In this document: positions 16,507 to 24,112 of the stretch, piece after piece
Position numbering within the stretch: the stretch's first letter is position 1
How the letters are laid out: every line of letters begins with the position of its first letter
Origin: GCA-2686265 sp036010965
GTDB taxonomy: Bacteria > Planctomycetota > UBA1135 > GCA-002686595
Reading direction: 5' to 3'
NCBI GenBank assembly: GCA_036010965.1
Contig: DASCMO010000216.1
Span: 1-36,103, forward strand
Length of the DNA: 36,103 nt
Position numbers and translations under genes: made by a program
Notes under the pieces: generated by a model
Seen by the model: the letters and a program-made list of their open reading frames with translations, nothing else
Database searches by the model: none
Told to the model about the DNA's origin: nothing

Positions 16507-17262
16507 TCAGTGCACGCGACCGATGCGCGCCGGCGGCCAGACCCGCAGGTCGACGCGACCGCGCAGCAAGGTGCGCGGGACCTGGCCGAACTCGCGGCTG
16601 TCGGCGGAGTGCGGACGGTTATCGCCCAGCACGAAGAAGTGGTCGGCCTTTACCACGGCGCGGTCATAGGTGTAGGTATCCCCGCGGGAGATGTAGGGCT
16701 CGGTCAACAGCTCGCCGTTGACCCACACGCGCCCGCCGGCCATCAGGACCTCGTCCCCGGGCAACCCGACCACGCGCTTGATGTAGTCGAGGCTCGGATC
16801 GAGGGGGTAGCTCAACACGACGACATCACCACGGTCCACGTCATCGAAGACGAAGCTCAGGCGGTCGATCAGGATCCGATCTCCGTCGATGATGCCCGGG
16901 TTCATCGAGCTGCCGCGCACGACCGAGAGGTTGAAGGCAACGAGCGTCATCAACGCAGCCAGCGCGCCGGAGCGCAGGGGCAGGCGCGCGAGCCCCAACA
17001 AGCCGCGCCGGATCCAATGCCACGGCGATCTGCCGTCGCGTGCGGAAGCCGCGGTCGCCTGGGTGGAGAGGGCGAAGGTGGCGAAGGGCCGGGAAACAGC
17101 CGGCGCGAGGTCTGCGGACCCGGTGGCGTCCACCACACCCGACTCGATCAGGGAGAGTTCGTGGCGCTCGCAGGGCGAGAGGCGCTCGCTCGACGGCGCC
17201 GCGGCGGCGCGCGTGAGGGGCGCCGCCAGATCTACGGAGGGTCGGCTCGGGGAAGGCTGCAT
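16507..17262 (-). CDS. lepB: Signal peptidase I
   Basis: The 251-residue protein carries the S26A Ser/Lys dyad: Ser119 in RGSSMNPGI and Lys162 in DYIKRVVGLPGDEV. The later box GDNRPHSADSREFG is also present. A single membrane helix (residues ~98-115) precedes the catalytic serine, so the active site faces the periplasm, where it removes signal peptides from exported proteins. An unusual ~80-residue Ala/Ser/Pro-rich region precedes the membrane helix, with no obvious second helix. The start chosen (MQPSPS) has a purine-rich GGGAAGGG stretch just upstream; an earlier ATG at 17331 would only add a low-complexity extension. Many secreted proteins are encoded nearby, but signal peptidase is general. 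Confidence 0.92.
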   Translation of the reverse strand: MQPSPSRPSVDLAAPLTRAAAAPSSERLSPCERHELSLIESGVVDATGSADLAPAVSRPFATFALSTQATAASARDGRSPWHWIRRGLLGLARLPLRSGALAALMTLVAFNLSVVRGSSMNPGIIDGDRILIDRLSFVFDDVDRGDVVVLSYPLDPSLDYIKRVVGLPGDEVLMAGGRVWVNGELLTEPYISRGDTYTYDRAVVKADHFFVLGDNRPHSADSREFGQVPRTLLRGRVDLRVWPPARIGRVH

Positions 17263-17331
17263 GGTGCCCTTCCCTATCGGTAGCCGTCCCCCCTGCCCTT
17301 GAGCAACAGCGCCCCTCGACCAACTCAGCAC

Positions 17332-17364
17332 GGACCGCGCGGTCCCCCAGGCGTCCCCCCTGGG
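17332..17364 (-). terminator. Two adjacent hairpins after the propeller gene, candidate terminator
   Basis: CCCAGG (17346-17351) and CCTGGG (17359-17364) form a 6-bp stem with a 7-base loop directly after the stop of the propeller gene at 17367 (minus strand). Next to it is a perfect 14-base palindrome, GGACCGCGCGGTCC (17332-17345). No T run follows. They probably end the antiporter-propeller transcript before lepB. Confidence 0.5.
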
Positions 17365-17366
17365 CC

Positions 17367-18569
17367 CTACTCGGACTCGACCGGCAGCGCCACGCGGGCG
17401 ACCTCGATCCCCTCGGGGGTGGTCCAGGCGGCCAGCAGTTCGTCCCCCACGACCGCGGCCCGCAGGAAGCCGCTGCGCCGCTCGAGGGGCACGCGCGCCA
17501 GTTCGATGGCCGGCGGCAGGGTCTCAGAGCCCGCCGCAGGGACCCGGCGCAGGCGCCAGACGCCCTGCTCCCCGTCGCGCTCCAGCCAGGTCGCCCAGAA
17601 GCGCCCGGCGCCGTCGAGGACCAGGTCCACCCGGCCCTCGGGCAGGCCGTCGTCCACGCGCATGGGCGGGCCGAAGGTGCGCCCGCTCCCGTCGAGCCGG
17701 GCCACGAGGACGCGCGGCTGGCCGCCCCTGCCCAGGGTGAACCAGCACACCGCCGCCCCGCCCGCGCCGGCCGCCAGGGCGGGCCCGTTGACCGGGCAAC
17801 CCGCGATCACCCAGCCGTCGCGGTGCACCGCGCGCGGAGCGGACCAGGACCAGGCGCCGTCGGAGCCGAGCTCACCGCGCACGAACCCCAGGTCGCGTTC
17901 CTCCTCCGCTCCGCGGTCGCGATAGGCGATCAGCAGCGCGCCATCCTCCAGACTCACCATCGCCGTCTGGCAGCACTCGCACACACGGTCGTCGAGCAGT
18001 CGCTCCCCGCCCAGGTCGCCGTCGGCATCGATCGTCGTCGCATACAGGCGCATGGCCCCGGCATCGGCGCCGCCGTGGCCGTGGCCGCCGCCCATGGCCC
18101 GGCCGTCGAGCCAGCAGGCGGCGACCCCCCCGCCGCCGATCGGCGCGAGCGACACGAAGCCGTGCTCGCCTTGCACCTCGTCGCGGTGCAGCTTGATGGG
18201 CGCGGACCAGGTCAGGCGCCCGGGGCTGGCGTGGGCGAAGACCGCGTCGTAGGTGTACGAGCCGTCGGCGCTCTTCGGCAACCAGGTCGCGACCTTCGAG
18301 CCCCCCTCGCCGACCGCGAAGGTCGAGAAGTCGGCCCAGTTCACGAACCAGGGCTCGCCCTCGGCCACGGTGCGCGCGGGCGCGAACCCGGTCGCAGTGA
18401 GGGGCGCGAGGCGCAGGCGGTGTCCACCTTCCACGGTCTCGGTCCACGACAGCCAGGCGCGCTCGCCCTGGGCGACCAGGTCCGGCGTGACACTCCCGGA
18501 AGCCGCCGGGGTGGGGACGGGCTGAGGGTCACCGCCGCCGAGCAAGCTGGCCAGGAGCAGGGCGATCAT
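17367..18569 (-). CDS. Secreted beta-propeller (sialidase/BNR-like) protein with CxCC motif
   Basis: The 400-residue protein begins with a short hydrophobic leader (MIALLLASLLGG), probably a signal peptide. The rest has repeating beta-strand blocks of the sialidase-like propeller kind (LVAQGERAWLSWTE; GSKVATWLPKSADG; RLTWSAPIKLHRD; GGGGVAACWLDGR; DGALLIAYRDRGAEEERDLG; GRFWATWLERDGE). Two features stand out: GGGHGHGG near residue 160 and DDRVCECCQTAM near residue 195, a Cys cluster that recurs in a family of exported propellers and may hold metal or form disulphides. The catalytic residues of true sialidases are not evident, so an enzyme function is doubtful. The start overlaps the stop of the upstream antiporter gene (ATGA, 18566-18569). 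Confidence 0.65.
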   Translation of the reverse strand: MIALLLASLLGGGDPQPVPTPAASGSVTPDLVAQGERAWLSWTETVEGGHRLRLAPLTATGFAPARTVAEGEPWFVNWADFSTFAVGEGGSKVATWLPKSADGSYTYDAVFAHASPGRLTWSAPIKLHRDEVQGEHGFVSLAPIGGGGVAACWLDGRAMGGGHGHGGADAGAMRLYATTIDADGDLGGERLLDDRVCECCQTAMVSLEDGALLIAYRDRGAEEERDLGFVRGELGSDGAWSWSAPRAVHRDGWVIAGCPVNGPALAAGAGGAAVCWFTLGRGGQPRVLVARLDGSGRTFGPPMRVDDGLPEGRVDLVLDGAGRFWATWLERDGEQGVWRLRRVPAAGSETLPPAIELARVPLERRSGFLRAAVVGDELLAAWTTPEGIEVARVALPVESE

Positions 18570-20299
18570 GAGCGCTCCCCCTGCGCCTGGGGCGGCAACG
18601 GGTCGCTGGCGAAAGCGCGGTGAAGGGTCGAGTAGACGTCGCGGCGCTTGAGCATGCCGACCAGGCGGCCGCCCTCCACCACGGGCCAGGAATGAACGTG
18701 CATGTCGTCGAGGCGCTTCAGAGCTTCCTGGAGGGGCAGGTCGGGCACGAGCGGCTCGGCCACGGGCTGGGCCAGGTCCTCGGCGATCACAAGGTCCCGC
18801 AGGTGGGGGTCGTAGAGGATGTCCTTGGTGTCGCTGAAGGAGATCACCCCCACCAGGCCACCGGTCTCGTCCACGACCGCCAGGAGGTCGGAGCCGACCT
18901 CGCCCAGGATCTTCAGGACGCGATCGAAGGTCAGGTTGGCGCGCGCCGTACCCGGGGCGCGGTGCATCGCGTGGCGCACCTCAAGGCCGCCGCCCTGGGC
19001 GATGCGTCCCAGGTCGACCACGCCCAGGTTCTGGCCCAGCTCGCCGGCCACCTCGCGCACGGCCCGCGCGCCACCCGTGCCCCCCACGAGCACCAGGTTG
19101 GCCAGCTTGACCTCGCCGGCCCGCACGGCGACCTCGCGCGTCAGGATCGGTCCGAGGAGCTCGAACAGTACCACCGAGCCCAGGACGACCGAGCGCAGGC
19201 CGGCGGTCTCCTCGCCCAGCTCGGCCTCCAGGCCCGCGACCAGTCCCAGGGCGACGCCCGCCTGGCACAAGAGCCCGGCACCCAGGGCGGGCGGCAGCTC
19301 TCCTTGCCAGCGCCCCAGGCGCAGGCCGATGTGGGCCCCGAGCAACTTTCCGCCGGCCCGCGCCAGGACGAAGCACGCGCCCAGCAGGCCCATGCCGGCC
19401 AGGACGCCGAAATCCAGCGCGCTGCCGGCGCCCAGAAAGAAGAGCACGTAGAGCGGGTAGACGGCGGTGTCCACGGCGGCGCTCATCTGTGGGGCGTAGT
19501 GGGAGCCGTTGGAGACGGCGATGCCGGCGGCCAGGCAGGCCAGCATGGCGGAGCTCGCGGAGCCGGGATCGATCGCGTGGGCCAGACCGAGGGCGGCCAG
19601 GACCAGCACGATGCCCCCCACGGCGCGCTCCCGGTCGAGCTTCAAGGTCTCGAGGCTGATCGCCATCCCCACGCCCATCAGCGCCCCGCCGGCCAGGGCC
19701 AGCAGGGCCGTGCGCGTCGCCATCAGCGGCTGGCCCACGTCGTAGGCCACGACCAGCACGAGCGGAAAGGCCAGCAGGGTGACCAGGTTGTTGAGGCCCA
19801 CGAGCTGGATCAGAGCGTGCGAGGCGGGTCCCTCCGCCTCCACCTCGCGCAGGGTGAGCAGGGTGGCGCTCGGCGCGCTCGAGGTGGCCAGCATGGCCGC
19901 CACCATCGCGAGCGAGCCATCGCCCGTCACCAGCAGCACGGCGCCGAAGACGACCGCCGCCGTGGTGCCCACCTCGCACAGCGAGAGCAGCAAGATGCGC
20001 GGTCCGACACGCCGCAGCTGGGCGAAGCGGAACTCACTGCCAACGCGAAAGAGGATGAAGCCCAGGGCCAGCTGCTCGGCCAGGGCGAGCAGCTCCTGGC
20101 TCGCGGGTCCGATCAGCAGGACGGCGCCCGGTGTCCCGGGGGTGATCAGTCGCCCAAGCAGGTGAGGGCCGAGCAGGATGCCCACCAACAGGTAGGCGGT
20201 GACCCGCGGGAGACCCCAGCCCTGGGCGCGGCGTCCGCAACGCAAGGCCAGGAAGAGGCCCAGGGCGATGGACGGCAAGCTCTCCAGCAGGGATCCCAC
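18566..20299 (-). CDS. CPA2-type cation/proton antiporter with C-terminal CBS domains
   Basis: The 577-residue protein has about 12 hydrophobic segments in residues ~1-385, with typical CPA2/KefB-like features: YLLVGILLGPHLLGRL, ALGFILFRVGSEF (the 'F..GLE' helix), ATSSAPSATLLTLRE and LLCQAGVALGLVAGLEAELG. A short Rossmann-like segment (LVLVGGTGGARAVREVAGELG) follows, and then two CBS motifs (LAVVDETGGLVGVISFSDTKD; SWPVVEGGRLVGMLKRRDVYSTL), which usually bind adenine nucleotides and regulate transport. It would exchange Na+ or K+ for H+ across the cytoplasmic membrane. It is the first gene of a pair whose second gene, the propeller, overlaps its stop. The ion is not determined by sequence. Confidence 0.88.
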   Translation of the reverse strand: MGSLLESLPSIALGLFLALRCGRRAQGWGLPRVTAYLLVGILLGPHLLGRLITPGTPGAVLLIGPASQELLALAEQLALGFILFRVGSEFRFAQLRRVGPRILLLSLCEVGTTAAVVFGAVLLVTGDGSLAMVAAMLATSSAPSATLLTLREVEAEGPASHALIQLVGLNNLVTLLAFPLVLVVAYDVGQPLMATRTALLALAGGALMGVGMAISLETLKLDRERAVGGIVLVLAALGLAHAIDPGSASSAMLACLAAGIAVSNGSHYAPQMSAAVDTAVYPLYVLFFLGAGSALDFGVLAGMGLLGACFVLARAGGKLLGAHIGLRLGRWQGELPPALGAGLLCQAGVALGLVAGLEAELGEETAGLRSVVLGSVVLFELLGPILTREVAVRAGEVKLANLVLVGGTGGARAVREVAGELGQNLGVVDLGRIAQGGGLEVRHAMHRAPGTARANLTFDRVLKILGEVGSDLLAVVDETGGLVGVISFSDTKDILYDPHLRDLVIAEDLAQPVAEPLVPDLPLQEALKRLDDMHVHSWPVVEGGRLVGMLKRRDVYSTLHRAFASDPLPPQAQGERS

Positions 20300-20454
20300 G
20301 GCCTAGCGCTGGACTTCGACGCGCTGGAATGCCGGTCGGATCCGGAACTCGCCCCGGACGGTTCCACCACCCCGACGCGGGGACGGCACGCGATCGAGGG
20401 TGTCCCTCACGCCCGGCAGCCTACACGGGCCGGACGCGGAGTACAGGCCCACCC

Positions 20455-20580
20455 TCAGCGGCGCTTCTTGTTCCCTTGGGCCTTGAGCGCGGCCACGCGC
20501 TTGCCCGAGCCCATGCCGAGCTTCCGCACGCGCAGCCGTCCGCGGGTCGGCCCGCCAGCCTTGATCTGGGATTTCGCCAT
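20455..20580 (-). CDS. 41-residue basic protein
   Basis: A short open frame starts with ATG at 20578-20580, preceded by CCAGGA at ribosome-binding distance (AGGA 3 bases before AACATG). It encodes 41 residues, 13 of them Lys or Arg (N-terminus MAKSQIKAGG; C-terminal GMGSGKRVAALKAQGNKKRR). No hydrophobic segment is present. The high charge suggests binding to RNA, DNA or the ribosome. I do not recognise the family. A promoter-like pair lies at 20695-20723. It may be a real small gene, since the start context and charge bias are better than expected for a random frame. Confidence 0.55.
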   Translation of the reverse strand: MAKSQIKAGGPTRGRLRVRKLGMGSGKRVAALKAQGNKKRR

Positions 20581-20694
20581 GTTTCCTGGAGCCCGTAGGC
20601 CCCCGTCTCGTCGACCCGGTAGGTCCGTCGCCGCCGCGGGCCGGGTGCCCTGTCGGCCGCCTCGCCCCACTGCAGCGGGACTCTGGGGCCGAAA

Positions 20695-20723
20695 GTTCTA
20701 ACCGGAACCGGCGGCCACGGCAA
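20695..20723 (-). promoter_or_regulatory. Candidate sigma-70-like promoter upstream of the small basic protein
   Basis: On the minus strand TTGCCG (20718-20723) and TAGAAC (20695-20700) are 17 bases apart, the ideal spacing. Each matches the consensus at four of six positions. The element lies ~115 bases before the ATG of the 41-residue gene. Confidence 0.35.
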
Positions 20724-20756
20724 GGGCGCAGGCCCCTGAACACGGCGCAGGGCTCC

Positions 20757-21353
20757 TCATCCGTCGTCGCGTGGGGCCTCCGCCGCCAGGCCGCCGATCC
20801 GGACCACCAGCTCGGCCCCCTCGATGTCATCCGAAATCGCCTCGATCATGCCCGCCAGGAACCACTCGATCAGCACGCGCGCCCGCTCGGGAGCATTCGG
20901 CGCGGCCTGGCCGGGCCCAAAGGCCGGCACCCGATCGGCGTCGGGACCGCCCAGCTCGCCTCGTCCCAGGACGAACGGAGCGGGCAGCTGGATCTCGATC
21001 CGCAGGCCTTCGCGCACGATGCGCGCGGGCCTCAGCGTGTCGAGGTCCAGGCCCCAGATCTCGGGCTCCCCCCCGTCCGTCTCCTGGGTGTGGGTGATCA
21101 GCCAGGGATAGGCCGTCGAGAAGCGCAGCTTCCGCAGGCGCGTCTGGATCATCGGCTCGCCGTAGGAGAGCCACGCGTCGAGGCGCGCGGCGGGCTCGTC
21201 GGGGACGGCGGCCAGCAGCCCCACCACGCGCTTCTGCTCGCGGGGCACGAACCAGTGAAACCAGGCCGCGGGCAGCAGACCGCACAACACGATGACCGCC
21301 AGGAGCACCAGCCCCCGGGGATGTTCGGACGCGCGCTCTCGGGTAGGCTCCAT
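20757..21353 (-). CDS. Hypothetical protein with N-terminal membrane anchor
   Basis: The 198-residue protein starts at the ATG before EPTRERASEHPRG. One hydrophobic segment (residues ~13-32, LVLLAVIVLCGLLPAAWFHW) makes it a probable signal-anchored protein. The remaining ~165 residues are soluble and mixed alpha/beta (LDAWLSYGEPMIQTRLRKLRF; LRIEIQLPAPFVLGRGELGG; VLIEWFLAGMIEAISDDIEG). No family is recognised. The open frame extends to 21635, but that extension runs antisense over the divergent sulfatase start and is low-complexity, so I rejected it. Divergent orientation to the sulfatase operon with a 239-base gap suggests separate promoters there. Confidence 0.7.
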   Translation of the reverse strand: MEPTRERASEHPRGLVLLAVIVLCGLLPAAWFHWFVPREQKRVVGLLAAVPDEPAARLDAWLSYGEPMIQTRLRKLRFSTAYPWLITHTQETDGGEPEIWGLDLDTLRPARIVREGLRIEIQLPAPFVLGRGELGGPDADRVPAFGPGQAAPNAPERARVLIEWFLAGMIEAISDDIEGAELVVRIGGLAAEAPRDDG

Positions 21354-21592
21354 GGGCGTATTCTGTTGCCTCGACACCCCATCCACCAGGAGTCTCCGGG
21401 CGATCGCGCCCGGGTGCGCCGAACCCGAGCGAGGCCATCCGCGGCCGCCGCCGGCCCGCTCAGCAGAGCGGGCGGATAGGCTGCGCGACCGGCCGTTTGA
21501 GCGCTCTGGCGGGCGGGCCGACGACGGATGCGCGGTAAGGGCTCGCAATCGCTCGCCCTCGGCCGTATCCCTCCGGGAAGCCTGACCAGCCC
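21354..21592. other. Divergent intergenic region with an 8-bp hairpin
   Basis: These 239 bases separate the hypothetical gene (minus) and the sulfatase operon (plus). A perfect hairpin, GCCCGCTC-AGCA-GAGCGGGC, occupies 21454-21473, ~120 bases before the sulfatase start. It could be an operator or a leader structure. No gene is supported here. Confidence 0.45.
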
Positions 21593-24112
21593 ATGACCCA
21601 TCCGAGCGAGTCCCGCCCGACCGATAGCGACGCATCGCGCGCCTGGATCGCCCTCGGGATGGTGCTCGCGGCCGGGCTGACCTGGGCCCGTCTGCGCGCC
21701 CTCTCGCTCGGGACGGGAGGGGCGGACGCGGCCCTCGCCCGCTTCGCCGCCGGGGGTGAGGTCTGGCCGATCTGGATCCACGCCACCGCCTTCGGCCTGG
21801 CGGCCAGCGCCCTGACCGCGAACGACGACCACCCCTCGCGCTGGAGGCGCGCGGGAACCTGGCTCTTCACTTCGGTCCTGCTGCTCTCGGTCCTCTCCGG
21901 CTGGCCGATCGCCAGGCCCGCGCAGGTCTCCCAGCCCGGCTCCACCCTCGACCTCGCAAACCTCTGGGTGCAGATGGCAATGGCTCTCGGCCTGGGGGCG
22001 TCGCTCGTGGGCGCGGGCGGCGTTCTGCGAGGTGCGGGACGCATGGCCTCCACCCTGGGGAAGCGCGGCGTCCTCGTCGCCCTCGGCGCCGGACTCGGGA
22101 TCCTGCCCGTGGCCTGCGGCACGCGCTCCGCCCCCACCATGCCCGTGCGCGAGGTCGTTGCCGAACTGCTCCTGGAGGACGAGCGCCTGTCCCCGCCGAA
22201 GGCCACCGCGCCGCGCTCCTGGAGAGCCGGCATCCTGACGCCCCTGGTAGACGCCGCGCACGACACGGGCGACATGCCGGCGCTGATCCTGCCGCCCGAC
22301 GGCGAGGTGAGCTTCGAGGTCCTCCCCGAGGAAGGCGAGGTGATCCTGCGGGCCGCGGCCGGGTGCGACCGCTCGCTCCAGGGCCACCTCCCCGCGGACG
22401 GGGGGCGCCTGGAGGTGCGCTTCGAGGTTGACGTGGACGGCGAGACCGTCTTCGACGAACGAATCGTCGTCGAACCCCACGAGCGCCTGCGAGCCGAAGG
22501 GCGCCTGGACGCCTGCGCCTGGCGCCATGTCGGAGGCGAGGCCGGCTTGCCCCTGCGCCCGGGCCAGACCGTCACCCTGCGCACGAGCTTGCCGGGGACA
22601 CCCCTGACCGTCGATGACGCCGGGGAACTGCGCGTGGGCTTCGGCGGTCTGTTCCTCGAACGCTGGGAGCCCACGCCGCGCACGCGTTCCTCGCGCACGG
22701 CGCCCAGCATCGTGCTGATCGTGATGGACACCCTGCGGGCCGACCGCATGTCGTGCCACGGATACGAGCGCGACACGACGCCCCACCTCGACCGCCTGGC
22801 CGCGCGCGGGACCCGCTTCGAGAACGCCTACGCCACCTCGAGCTGGACCTGGCCTTCGACGGCCTCGATCCTGACCGGACTGCTACCCTTCGAGCACGGA
22901 GTCATCGCCAACGACTCGAGCACCCTGTTCCTGGGCTGCGAGACCCTGCCCGAGGTGCTCCAGCGCCGCGGCTACACGACCGGCGCGATCTCCTGCAATC
23001 CGCTGATCGCCCCCGAGCGCTATTTCGATCAGGGTTTCGAGACCTTCGACAGCGCGCGCGAGATGCGCATGACCGACGAGGTGATCGACCAGGCCCTGGC
23101 CTGGATCGACCGCAACGCGGGGACGCGCTTCTTCCTCTACCTACACCTGGTCGATCCCCACACGCCCCACCGCCCCTTGCCCGAGCACCTGGAGCGCATG
23201 GGCGCCGTGCTGCCGCGCAGGCTGGGAGAGGTCCCCGCCGAGCAGGCCGGGCTGCTGCTGGACTACTGGGCCGGACAGCTGCTGCGCGCCGAGGCGGACG
23301 CCACGGGGGAGGCCCTCGTGCCCCCCGACCACGAGGCGTTCTTCCGCGCCCAGTACGACGCCAGCGTCGCCACCGGGGACCACTACTGCGGCCTCCTGCT
23401 CGACGCCCTCGAGCACCACGGGCTGACCGACGAGACGGTCGTCGCCTTCACCGCCGACCACGGGGAGGAGCTGCTCGACCACGGCCTGCTCGCCCACGGG
23501 CACAGCCTGCACCGCGAGCTCGTGCGCGTGCCCCTGTTCCTTGCCGGCCCCGGGATTCCGGCCGGAGTGGTCGTGGAGCGGACGGTCTCCAACCGCCACC
23601 TGGCGCCCACCCTGGCCACGATTGGGGGCGGAAGCCTGGGTCAGCAGGGGCGCTTTCTGCTGGCGAACGAGTCGTGGGACGACAGCGTCTTCTACGCGAC
23701 GGAGAAGGGCGCCTGGTCGGGACGCCGGGGACTGCGGCTGTTCGGCCTGCGGAGCGATGGCTTCGTTCTGCACCGCGCCCTCACGCGCAAAGGCCCCGAC
23801 TGGGCGCCCTCGGAGAACCGGCTGTACCGCGAGGAGGACGACCGCGGTGAGCAGGTCAATCTGGCACCCTTGCCCGGCCACGCCGAGCGCTTGCAGGCCA
23901 TGGTCCTGGCCCTTGAGGAGAACCTCCAGGGTCAGGTCACTCGGCGCATCGGCGACGCCCTGGGGACCGGCGGTGAGGCACTGCAGGCCCTGCGCGACAT
24001 CGGCTACGTGGGCGACGATGGCGTGGAAGACGATGCCGTGGAAGGCGATGGCGTGGAAGACGATTCCGGGCAAGAGGACGACGGGAGAGACGACACGGAG
24101 TACCCGCGATGA
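21593..24112 (+). CDS. Membrane-anchored sulfatase/alkaline-phosphatase-superfamily enzyme with Thr at the nucleophile position (paralogue 1)
   Basis: The 839-residue protein has about four N-terminal membrane segments (residues ~12-185), a beta-rich region (~195-365) and a PF00884-type catalytic domain (~370-800). Metal-site residues are Asp379 (IVMDTLRADR) and Asp622-His623 (TADHGEELLDHG). The nucleophile segment is SSWTWPSTASILTG: where sulfatases have C/S-x-P-S-R, this protein has Thr419-W-P-S-T, so it cannot form formylglycine. Thr nucleophiles are known in superfamily members such as LtaS and phosphoethanolamine transferases, so a phospho-transfer or phosphodiesterase role is plausible. 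The C-terminus has the family's LRDIGYVGD and then an acidic repeat tail. The stop overlaps the start of its paralogue (ATGA). Confidence 0.85.
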   Translation: MTHPSESRPTDSDASRAWIALGMVLAAGLTWARLRALSLGTGGADAALARFAAGGEVWPIWIHATAFGLAASALTANDDHPSRWRRAGTWLFTSVLLLSVLSGWPIARPAQVSQPGSTLDLANLWVQMAMALGLGASLVGAGGVLRGAGRMASTLGKRGVLVALGAGLGILPVACGTRSAPTMPVREVVAELLLEDERLSPPKATAPRSWRAGILTPLVDAAHDTGDMPALILPPDGEVSFEVLPEEGEVILRAAAGCDRSLQGHLPADGGRLEVRFEVDVDGETVFDERIVVEPHERLRAEGRLDACAWRHVGGEAGLPLRPGQTVTLRTSLPGTPLTVDDAGELRVGFGGLFLERWEPTPRTRSSRTAPSIVLIVMDTLRADRMSCHGYERDTTPHLDRLAARGTRFENAYATSSWTWPSTASILTGLLPFEHGVIANDSSTLFLGCETLPEVLQRRGYTTGAISCNPLIAPERYFDQGFETFDSAREMRMTDEVIDQALAWIDRNAGTRFFLYLHLVDPHTPHRPLPEHLERMGAVLPRRLGEVPAEQAGLLLDYWAGQLLRAEADATGEALVPPDHEAFFRAQYDASVATGDHYCGLLLDALEHHGLTDETVVAFTADHGEELLDHGLLAHGHSLHRELVRVPLFLAGPGIPAGVVVERTVSNRHLAPTLATIGGGSLGQQGRFLLANESWDDSVFYATEKGAWSGRRGLRLFGLRSDGFVLHRALTRKGPDWAPSENRLYREEDDRGEQVNLAPLPGHAERLQAMVLALEENLQGQVTRRIGDALGTGGEALQALRDIGYVGDDGVEDDAVEGDGVEDDSGQEDDGRDDTEYPR
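24017..24076 (+). repeat. 15-base tandem repeat in the tail of sulfatase paralogue 1
   Basis: The unit GATGGCGTGGAAGAC occurs at 24017-24031 and again, identical, at 24047-24061. Between them is a 2-mismatch copy (24032-24046), and a degenerate fourth copy lies at 24062-24076. It encodes the acidic pentapeptides DGVED, DAVEG, DGVED and DSGQE. It is in frame, so copy number change would alter only tail length. Confidence 0.85.

Noticed and set aside
18620..20701. 693-codon plus-strand frame opposite the antiporter
   Set aside because: Antisense to a membrane protein with recognisable motifs; composition is Gln/His-biased with no domain.
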